A stretch of 15,296 nt of DNA from NCBI GenBank assembly GCA_035712985.1, contig DASTAE010000297.1:1-15296 (forward strand), in the 5' to 3' direction. Shown here in pieces: positions 5,953 through 11,954 of this stretch. Origin of the DNA: Actinospica sp035712985. Lineage in GTDB: Bacteria; Actinomycetota; Actinomycetes; Streptomycetales; Catenulisporaceae. The first letter of the stretch is position 1. Each line of letters starts with the position of its first letter. A program made the position numbers and the translations under genes. The notes under the pieces were generated by a model. The model was not told where the DNA came from and did not search any database. It worked only from the letters and a program-made list of their open reading frames with translations.

Positions 5953-6900
5953 ATGAACACCATCGAGGTTAGTTTCGACAGCGCCGGCATCGATCTCGCC
6001 GGCATCCTGCACCTTCCGGCCGACAGCGCGGACCACGCCGATCACGCGGACCGCGCGGCGGGCCCGCGCCCCGCGATCGTGGTCGGGCACCCGGGCAGCG
6101 GGGTGAAGGAGCAGGCCGCGGGCCTGTACGCAAGCCTGCTGGCCGAGCGCGGCTTCGTCGCCCTCGCCTTCGACTGTGCGTACCAGGGCGAGAGCGGCGG
6201 CCTGCCCCGCGGCCTGGAGGATCCCGCCCACCGGGTCGAGGACCTCAAGGCCGCCGTGTCCTTCCTGAGCACGCGGCCCGAGGCGGACGCGGAGCGGATC
6301 GGCGCGCTCGGCATCTGCGCGTCCGGCGGCTACGTGCTGCCCGCCACCGCGGGCGACCATCGCATCAGGGCCGTGGCCACGGTCAGCGCCGTGGACATCG
6401 CGCGTCAGTTCCGGCTCGGGGCCGACGGCGGCCAGGACGCGGCCGTCTTCCAGTCGATGCTGGACGCCGCGGCCCACGCGCGGACCGCGGCGGCCCGCGG
6501 CGAGGACCCCGGGACGCTGACGCTCTTCCCCGACACGATCGAGCAGGCCCGCGAACTCGGCGGCGAGCACGGGGCGGAGGGCTTCGAGTACTACCGGACC
6601 CCGCGCGCCGAGCACCCGCGCGCGGCCCGGTTCCTGGACTGGACCAGCATCGACAAGATGGCCGCGTTCGACGCCTTCGCCTCCGTCCCGCTCATCGGCG
6701 ACCGGCCGCTGCACATGATCGCGGGTACGCGCGCGATCACGTCGTGGATGAGCGTCGAGGCGTTCCAGAAGGCCGTCGGCCCCAAGGAGCTGACGTGGAT
6801 CGACGGCGCCGGCCACGTGGACCTCTACGACAGGCAGCCCTACGTCGACAGGGCCGTCGACAAGCTCGCCGACTTCTTCTCACGCACCCTCGTGCGCTGA
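5953..6900 (+). CDS. Alpha/beta hydrolase with cysteine nucleophile (dienelactone-hydrolase-like)
   Basis: 315 aa. An alpha/beta-hydrolase core is visible: strand and oxyanion region AIVVGHPGSGVKEQ (41-54), RGFVALAFDCAYQGESGG (66-83), nucleophile elbow GICASGGY (120-127) with C122 in the nucleophile position, a helical insert at about 150-240, and the late histidine H288 in DGAGHVDLYD. The acid residue cannot be named with confidence. A cysteine in G-x-C-x-S is found in dienelactone hydrolase and in the YcjY-like hydrolases, which this resembles most. The substrate is unknown. No signal peptide is seen, so it is cytoplasmic. A DHADHADRA run at 28-36 is a small lineage insertion. It is probably controlled by the divergent XRE/MmyB regulator. 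No clear ribosome binding site precedes ATG 5953. Its end overlaps the opposing membrane-protein gene by 21 bp. Confidence 0.88.
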   Translation: MNTIEVSFDSAGIDLAGILHLPADSADHADHADRAAGPRPAIVVGHPGSGVKEQAAGLYASLLAERGFVALAFDCAYQGESGGLPRGLEDPAHRVEDLKAAVSFLSTRPEADAERIGALGICASGGYVLPATAGDHRIRAVATVSAVDIARQFRLGADGGQDAAVFQSMLDAAAHARTAAARGEDPGTLTLFPDTIEQARELGGEHGAEGFEYYRTPRAEHPRAARFLDWTSIDKMAAFDAFASVPLIGDRPLHMIAGTRAITSWMSVEAFQKAVGPKELTWIDGAGHVDLYDRQPYVDRAVDKLADFFSRTLVR

Positions 6901-7224
6901 CGGGCGGCGCTTGCGAAGCCGCAGCAGCACCACGCCGAGGACGACGATCGCCAGGATCGCCGTGATTCCGAGCGGTCCGAGGCGGCCGAAGACGGTCTCG
7001 GACGCGGCGGTGGCCTGGTAGCCGTGACCGGAGACCAGCTGCGGCGTGGGCGTGACGATGGGCTGGGCCTGGGTGGCGTGCTGGCCGAGCCCGGGCAGGA
7101 AGCCGTTGAGCACGGCCGCCACCAGCGGGATCACGACGCAGCCCGTGACGAGGGCGAGTAGCAGCACGCGCCGCAGGAGAAAGCCTGTCCGCCCGCGCCC
7201 GCCGCCCGCCCTCGTCCGTTTCAC
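6880..7224 (-). CDS. Small two-helix membrane protein, last gene of the exosortase operon
   Basis: 114 aa with a GTG start that overlaps the stop of the preceding gene (GTGA). A basic N-terminus (KRTRAGGGRGRTG) precedes a hydrophobic helix (about 16-40). A roughly 40-residue outer segment rich in Q, T and P follows (QPIVTPTPQL), then a second helix (about 86-102) and the basic tail RLRKRRPSAHEGA. Positive charges on both ends put both termini inside and the middle outside. I recognise no family. The end of the protein, a short FGRLGPLG turn, a helix and an Arg cluster, has the three-part form of a sorting signal, but without a known motif. Position at the end of a coupled glycan and exosortase operon suggests a helper or a second substrate; this is inference only. 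Confidence 0.8.
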   Translation of the reverse strand: MKRTRAGGGRGRTGFLLRRVLLLALVTGCVVIPLVAAVLNGFLPGLGQHATQAQPIVTPTPQLVSGHGYQATAASETVFGRLGPLGITAILAIVVLGVVLLRLRKRRPSAHEGA

Positions 7225-8795
7225 CGCACCTGCTCCTCGACTCGTTCGGGTTCCGCCTGCCTCGGCACGCTCCCGGGTTCGGCCGCGGTCTGCGTCGCGA
7301 GATCCAGGGCGAGCAGCGCCGCGATCGCCAGCGGGCCGAGCAGGCAGGTGCCGAGGTCGGTGAAGACCAGGTGCTTCTGCAGGTCGCTCTGGCCGTCGCT
7401 GAGCATCACGAGGTAGAACTGCGCGACGGTCGCCGCGCTCAGCGCCGCGAGCGTCCCTCCGACGCTGCGCGCCGCGGCGTTCGCGCGTTTGCGGATCGCG
7501 AGCCAGAGCCCTGCGAACAGGGAGCCGGCCCACAGGAGCGGGTAGACGATCCAGTGGACCGGCTCGGCCAGGGTGAACGCGGCCTCGACGACGCAGACCC
7601 GGCAGTCCTTCGCAAACGGCGCGTGTCCGCTGCCGGCCTGGTAGTCGCCCAGGTAGGAGGGTCGCGGCTCGGACATCCCGGTCAGGCCGCGGTCCGTGAC
7701 GCCGAGCAGCCGCCAGGGATGCTCGGCGTAGAAGCGCACCTCGGCGCCGAACGAGGCGTGCTCCAGGAAGTCGGGGTAGTACGGAGTCGCGGCGGCCGAG
7801 TTCGGGGCGACGATGTTCGAGCCCGCCGACTTCGCCAGCCCCGCGTCGAGATGCAGGGCCTTGAGATCCCCCTGAACGTGGCCGCTGTGGCCGAGCAGTT
7901 CGCCGAAGTAGGCGTCGTAGAGCACGATCTCGTTCAGCCAGCGCGGTTGCAGCTGCTGGAATCCGGCGGTGAACACGACGAGCCCGGCGCACAGCACGGC
8001 CGCCGGGGCCCGCCCGAGGATCGCGGAGCCCGCCTTCCGGCGACCGAGCGGGCGCAGCGGCCACGGCACCGCTGTCGGGCGCGCGAGCAGGCACGGGATC
8101 ACGGCGATGAGCAGGCTGCTGAGCCGCGTCGTCGCGCCGATCGTCCAGATCGTGATCGCGGCGACGGCGGCGAACTCGCGCCACGTCGGCCGCTCCACGC
8201 GCAGCACCCGCAACAGCGCCGGGATCAGCAGCAGCACGCCGACGATTCCGGCCGGATCGCTGAGCGGCGAGATGAAGTCGAGGGCGAACGCGCTGTCGGA
8301 GACGACCAGGCCGATCCCGCTCGCCAGCAGCACCCTGACCCACGGCCGACCGGGCAGCTCGTGCACGCACCAGCCGATCGCGGCCGCCGCGAGGGCGATG
8401 TAGACGAGTCCGAGCATCCGCAGGTCGAGCGCGCCGGGCAGGCCGAATACGTGGCTGCCGACGCTCGTCGTCAGGAACTTCGCGATCCACAGCGGGAAGA
8501 CGGCCGTCGTCAGATACGGCTGGCCGCTTCCGCCCGCGCTGCACGACTCGCCGTACCAGGTGTAGGCGTCGTACCGCGGCGTGATGAAGGCCCACAACGG
8601 CTGGCCGGCGGGGATCGGATGCGGCGCGACGCCGAGTTGGCACATCAGCCGATGGCCGTCGAAGTTGTCCGCGAGACCGACCGCTCCGCCGAGATAGAGC
8701 CGCGCGAGCAGGAGCACGGCCCAGCCGAAGCCGGTCGTCCAGGCCGGATGCGCGCGCAGCGCGTACAGCGCGCGTAGGGCGCGATCGCGATTCAC
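7221..8795 (-). CDS. Polytopic membrane protein, possible GT-C-type glycosyltransferase
   Basis: 524 aa, GTG start at 8795 overlapping the lipoprotein stop (GTGA), with AAGG seven bases upstream. About ten hydrophobic segments alternate with polar loops. After the first helix the sequence reads LADNFDGHRLMCQLGV (41-56), an acidic motif in the first outer loop where GT-C enzymes carry their catalytic aspartate. Cysteines C52 and C85, and the pair C398/C401, lie in predicted outer loops. A large outer loop (about 280-405) includes LNEIVLYDAYFGELLG and HPWRLLGV. The N-x-D-x-x-R-L-M arrangement recalls WsfD-like glycan hexosyltransferases, but I hold this loosely; the donor would be a polyprenyl-phosphate sugar if correct. 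Operon position between a lipoprotein and a small membrane protein, in a cluster with a GT2 enzyme and an exosortase, supports a cell-envelope glycan role. Confidence 0.85.
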   Translation of the reverse strand: MNRDRALRALYALRAHPAWTTGFGWAVLLLARLYLGGAVGLADNFDGHRLMCQLGVAPHPIPAGQPLWAFITPRYDAYTWYGESCSAGGSGQPYLTTAVFPLWIAKFLTTSVGSHVFGLPGALDLRMLGLVYIALAAAAIGWCVHELPGRPWVRVLLASGIGLVVSDSAFALDFISPLSDPAGIVGVLLLIPALLRVLRVERPTWREFAAVAAITIWTIGATTRLSSLLIAVIPCLLARPTAVPWPLRPLGRRKAGSAILGRAPAAVLCAGLVVFTAGFQQLQPRWLNEIVLYDAYFGELLGHSGHVQGDLKALHLDAGLAKSAGSNIVAPNSAAATPYYPDFLEHASFGAEVRFYAEHPWRLLGVTDRGLTGMSEPRPSYLGDYQAGSGHAPFAKDCRVCVVEAAFTLAEPVHWIVYPLLWAGSLFAGLWLAIRKRANAAARSVGGTLAALSAATVAQFYLVMLSDGQSDLQKHLVFTDLGTCLLGPLAIAALLALDLATQTAAEPGSVPRQAEPERVEEQVR

Positions 8796-9655
8796 GGCAG
8801 AGCCTTGACGCCACTTCGCAGCGATCCCGTCCACGGTCGCTCCTTCCCGTCGGCGAGCCAGCACTGTCCGGTCTCCTCGCCCGTGGTCGGCGGGTACGTC
8901 GGCAGCCCGGCCTGGACCGCGATGTTCGCGCCGGCCGCGGGCTGCGCGCCGAGGTAGCGCGCCTCGTTCTGCCGGCAGAACGCGAGCACCTTCTGCTTCT
9001 GGACCTTCAGCGCGGCGGCCGTCCTCGGCGGCGCGAACTGCGTCCACACGTTCATCAGCTCGGCGTCGTGCGGCTGATCGCAGCCGACCTCCTGGCCGTC
9101 GCTGCGGCAGACGCGGAAACGGTCGCCCGCGGGCTCGCTGAGGATCGAATGCAGCGAACGGTCGATCGAGGCAACGCTCTCGCTGCTGCGCGGGCCGATC
9201 AGCGCGTCGCAGCGGATCTGCCGTACGCCGCGCTTCCACTCCGGCTGCGAGGGCAGGATCTGCAGCACGCCCACGTTGAGCAGCGCGTCGATCGGCTGCG
9301 CTCCGAGGAAGCTCGACATCGCGTTCCAGCTGCACGCGCCGCTGAGCGCGTGTTCGAGAACGAGGGGGCTCGGCCGAGTCGCGTACGCGGCGATCGGACC
9401 GGTCAGCGGCACGACCGCGTACGTCTCGCTCTCGTGCGGCGTGTAGCAGGGCACTGCCGGAGACGTGTCGGAGGGGAAGACCGGGTCGACTTCCTCGGGC
9501 TGGTCGAGCCGATGGCAGGAGCCGACCGTCCACGTCGTCGTGAAGTCCCCGACACCCATACCGACGTAGCCGAGGTTCTGGATCGAGCATCCCGACACGC
9601 AGAGGGACGCGGCCGCGAAGACGAGTGCCGCCGCCACCGCGCGCCGCCGAATCAC
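8792..9655 (-). CDS. Lipoprotein with septum-formation-type domain
   Basis: 287 aa from a GTG at 9655 that overlaps the GT2 stop (GTGA); GGGGGCGG stands just upstream. The N-terminus IRRRAVAAALVFAAASLCVSGC is a lipoprotein signal with lipobox V-S-G-C, so Cys23 would be lipidated and the protein held on the outer face of the membrane. Mature residues show GSCHRL (46-51) and VPCYTPHESETYAVV (68-82), the Cys-x-PHxxE pattern of the septum-formation family (PF13845), and a second similar half with VCRSDGQEVGCDQPHDAELMNVW. This apparent doubling of the C...PH[ED]-E unit is common in the family. Its molecular activity is not known. Being inside the glycan/exosortase operon, it may help place or partner the glycan machinery rather than act in division itself. 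Confidence 0.85.
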   Translation of the reverse strand: MIRRRAVAAALVFAAASLCVSGCSIQNLGYVGMGVGDFTTTWTVGSCHRLDQPEEVDPVFPSDTSPAVPCYTPHESETYAVVPLTGPIAAYATRPSPLVLEHALSGACSWNAMSSFLGAQPIDALLNVGVLQILPSQPEWKRGVRQIRCDALIGPRSSESVASIDRSLHSILSEPAGDRFRVCRSDGQEVGCDQPHDAELMNVWTQFAPPRTAAALKVQKQKVLAFCRQNEARYLGAQPAAGANIAVQAGLPTYPPTTGEETGQCWLADGKERPWTGSLRSGVKALP

Positions 9656-11007
9656 TGAGCCGCCCCCGGCACCAGGATCAGTTCGGCGTTGCGCCTGGTC
9701 TTGGGCCAGGAGCTGCGCCGGGTGACGAGGCGGGCGAAGGCGCGCCACGCGATGATGTAGCTGAGCCATGCGTACGCGGTCATCCCGAGCCCGATGAACG
9801 CCGCCTGCCGCCGGTTCAACCCCGGCTCGCAGCGCTTGCGGTAGACCAGCCCCCAGACGGCGAACTCGCCGATGCCGATCAGCACGTAGAGCGCGAGCAT
9901 CGCCGCGCCGCCGTCGCGCAGGAACTGGTCCGTGAACTCGGGGAAGTGCGCCGCGTTGAAGGCGAAGACGAGCATCGGGACCGGGTAGATGATCGTGCCG
10001 ACGAGCTGGAGCCACGGCTGCGCCATGAAGTACGTCACCTCGAACAGGCCCGCGTTGGTGAACGCGTTGCTGCGCCAGATCTCGGGCAGGTAGCGCAGGC
10101 ACTGCATCGAGCCCTGCGCCCACCGCGTGCGCTGAACGAGCAGCGTGCGCAGGCTCCAGAGCGCTTCCTGGTCGACCCAGGCGGAGACCGTGTACGCGAT
10201 GCGCCAGCCCGCGAGCATCAGGCGCAGGCCGATCTCGAAGTCCTCCAGCAGCGCGTTGCCCCACGGCACGCCGCGTTCCCCGGCGAGTTCGTCGAGCGCT
10301 GTGAGCCGCACCAGCTGGCCGTTTCCGCCGAGGTTCACGGTGTGCGTCCGGGCGCGCAGCATCTGCATCGCCGAGATCGGGCCGCGGAACTCCACGTCCT
10401 GCAGCCGGGCGAGCAGCGCGGCCAGGACGTTGCTGACCACGCCGCGGCCGGGCAGCGGGCGCGGCTCGGCGCGGTTGGTCATCCGCACCTCGACCTGCGC
10501 CGCGCCGATCCCGGGATCGCCGAAGATGCGCGGTCCGGCCGCGACGCGCAGCAGGTTCTCCGAGGGGCGGCCGTCGGCGTCGACGACGCAGATCAGCGTC
10601 TTCTCGCGGTCCGTGCCGGCGTCGAGGCTCGCGCACAGCGCGCGATAGGCGGCGTTCAGGGCGTCGCCCTTGCCGGTCCGCGCGTCCGGCATCGCGCGCC
10701 GCACGAGCCTGATGCCCGGGTCCGTGGTCGAGAGCCGCTCGACCAGCGCGGCGGTGCCGTCGACCGAGTCGTCGTCCACGACCCAGAAGACCGCGTCCGG
10801 AAAGCTCTCGCGCAGGTAGCCGAGGGTCTCGCCGATGACGGTCTCCTCGTCCCGGCAGGGCAGCAGGAAGTGCCAGGCGAAACCGGTCGGGTCCGTCTCG
10901 GGGTCGGGCGTCGCGCGCAGGAAGGTGACGACGAGGGTGATCACGTACCAGAGGAAGCCGAAGCCGAGCAGCAGCGCGCCGACGATGCACAGTTCGAGAG
11001 CGGCCAT
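9652..11007 (-). CDS. Processive family 2 glycosyltransferase, membrane-bound
   Basis: 451 aa. One N-terminal membrane helix (about 5-30) precedes the GT-A catalytic domain, and three or four helices form the C-terminal part (about 325-425). The catalytic set of processive GT2 enzymes is complete: VVDDDS (76-81), DAD (143-145, divalent metal and UDP), GGNGQ (227-231), LLEDFEIGLRL (253-263) with the ED catalytic base, and QRTRW (292-296), the Q-x-x-R-W motif. These are shared by cellulose, hyaluronan and poly-GlcNAc synthases. A nucleotide-sugar polymerase acting at the inner face of the membrane is therefore likely; the sugar cannot be read from sequence. It starts 3 bp after the exosortase stop and overlaps the next gene. 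GT2 genes next to exosortases are known from Gram-positive bacteria, for example the XrtG loci. Confidence 0.93.
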   Translation of the reverse strand: MAALELCIVGALLLGFGFLWYVITLVVTFLRATPDPETDPTGFAWHFLLPCRDEETVIGETLGYLRESFPDAVFWVVDDDSVDGTAALVERLSTTDPGIRLVRRAMPDARTGKGDALNAAYRALCASLDAGTDREKTLICVVDADGRPSENLLRVAAGPRIFGDPGIGAAQVEVRMTNRAEPRPLPGRGVVSNVLAALLARLQDVEFRGPISAMQMLRARTHTVNLGGNGQLVRLTALDELAGERGVPWGNALLEDFEIGLRLMLAGWRIAYTVSAWVDQEALWSLRTLLVQRTRWAQGSMQCLRYLPEIWRSNAFTNAGLFEVTYFMAQPWLQLVGTIIYPVPMLVFAFNAAHFPEFTDQFLRDGGAAMLALYVLIGIGEFAVWGLVYRKRCEPGLNRRQAAFIGLGMTAYAWLSYIIAWRAFARLVTRRSSWPKTRRNAELILVPGAAQ

Positions 11008-11010
11008 GGC

Positions 11011-11583
11011 TCAGTCGCGCCGCGCGGACGGCGTGCGCCGTGCCAGACGGTAGTAGAGCCAGGTCGCGCCGGCCAGGCCGGCGAGGGTGAGCAGCGAGCC
11101 GAAGAAGGAGTGCGCCCAGCCGAAGCCGGACTCGGCGCCCCACGCGTCCACCAGCAGCGCGATCAGCACGAAGCGCAGGACGTTGATCACGGTCACCAGC
11201 GCGGCGGTCGCGGCGAAGGCGAGTGCCAGCCGGGACATCGGGATCCGGCTGACCACCGCGAGCACGGCCGTGGCGACGGCGGCCGGCGCGACCAGCAGGA
11301 CGCTGCTGCACGCGAGGCTCACCTCGAGGCCGAGATAGCCGATGCGGGCGCCCTCGTGGTAGCCGAAGAAGAAGGTCGGGCCCGAGTTCGCGGCGATCAC
11401 GGCGTAGCCGAGCAGCTCGTGCACGGCCCAGGCCCCCATCCGCGCCTCGACGCCCCGGTACCAGGACTGTTCGGCCACGGCCAGGATCGCGCCCAGGATC
11501 GTGACGAGCGCGATGAACTGCCGCACCCCGTCGCGCCGGGCGCGGTAGGACCCGCCGCCGGGCGCGACGTCGGCCGTGCTCAC
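11011..11583 (-). CDS. Exosortase/archaeosortase-family membrane enzyme
   Basis: 190 aa from a GTG at 11583 overlapping the stop of the 54-aa gene (GTGA). Five or six hydrophobic segments are seen. The three family landmarks are in place and in order: ACSS with proposed nucleophile C92, NVLRF with R137, and HSFFGSLL with H158. In characterised relatives Cys, Arg and Arg/His form the active site, and the enzyme cuts C-terminal sorting signals of the form motif-helix-basic end and moves the protein to a new anchor. GLEVSLACSS matches the usual glutamate before the cysteine. The protein is short for the family but no core element is missing. I do not assign a numbered subfamily. Gram-positive exosortases are uncommon, so together with the tiny upstream gene this is the core of the locus. 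Confidence 0.88.
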   Translation of the reverse strand: MSTADVAPGGGSYRARRDGVRQFIALVTILGAILAVAEQSWYRGVEARMGAWAVHELLGYAVIAANSGPTFFFGYHEGARIGYLGLEVSLACSSVLLVAPAAVATAVLAVVSRIPMSRLALAFAATAALVTVINVLRFVLIALLVDAWGAESGFGWAHSFFGSLLTLAGLAGATWLYYRLARRTPSARRD

Positions 11584-11744
11584 CGCCGGCCGCGCCCGGA
11601 CACGACGGAGGTGCGGTAGAGGGCGAGGCCGATCAGGGTGAGTGCGACGGCGATGGCGACGAAGAGCGCGATATCAGGGGCGCCCGTGGTGGCGAGCGCG
11701 CCGGCGCCGCCCGCGCCGCCGGCGCCGATGGAGCTCTTGTACAT
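11580..11744 (-). CDS. 54-aa tail-only protein with LATTG sorting signal
   Basis: The ATG at 11744 has TGAGG seven bases upstream, and the TGA overlaps the exosortase GTG. The product has a Gly/Ala-rich start (MYKSSIGAGGAGGAGA, 1-16), the motif LATTG (17-21), a short APD, one hydrophobic helix (about 25-43) and the basic end YRTSVVSGRGRR. This is the full three-part layout of a C-terminal sorting signal, yet there is no signal peptide and almost no protein in front of it. The positive end predicts an N-out, C-in orientation. LATTG fits the LAXTG pattern of actinomycete class E sortases; with an exosortase coupled to it, it may instead be that enzyme's substrate. Cleavage between T20 and G21 would release or transfer a 20-residue peptide. 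A plain small membrane subunit of the exosortase is the alternative. Confidence 0.8.
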   Translation of the reverse strand: MYKSSIGAGGAGGAGALATTGAPDIALFVAIAVALTLIGLALYRTSVVSGRGRR

Positions 11745-11786
11745 GCACGAACCTCACTGCGCTGGGACGGATCCGACCTGCTAAGG

Positions 11787-11863
11787 ATCACCCGATCATC
11801 GGCCCGTGATACCCCCTGACGCTCCATTGGGGGTCCGGATTCACACTCCCGGAGCAGTCCGGG
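11787..11863. promoter_or_regulatory. Palindromes in the control region shared by the two divergent units
   Basis: Two symmetric elements lie in the 210-bp gap. ATCAC (11787-11791) and GTGAT (11806-11810) enclose the palindrome CCGATCATCGG (11792-11802). CCCGGA (11848-11853) pairs with TCCGGG (11858-11863) across GCAG. The first lies 43 bp before the 54-aa gene and could be an operator or part of its leader. On the plus side the sequence turns AT-rich at 11915-11960 (TTGGAT, GAATAT), suggesting a promoter close to the GT-C start, but no box pair has good spacing. Confidence 0.35.
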
Positions 11864-11954
11864 CCGCCGCCGCCCGCGTGCCGCGGAGCTGCGGTGAGCG
11901 ACTCTCCGTCGTCATTGGATAGCAATACGTAGTTCGTGTGCGAATATCCGCAGT

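Noticed and set aside
4978..6816. Reading the XRE regulator as a 612-aa protein starting far upstream
   Set aside because: The extra N-terminal part is antisense to the alpha/beta hydrolase; the helix-turn-helix starts soon after the methionine at 5847.
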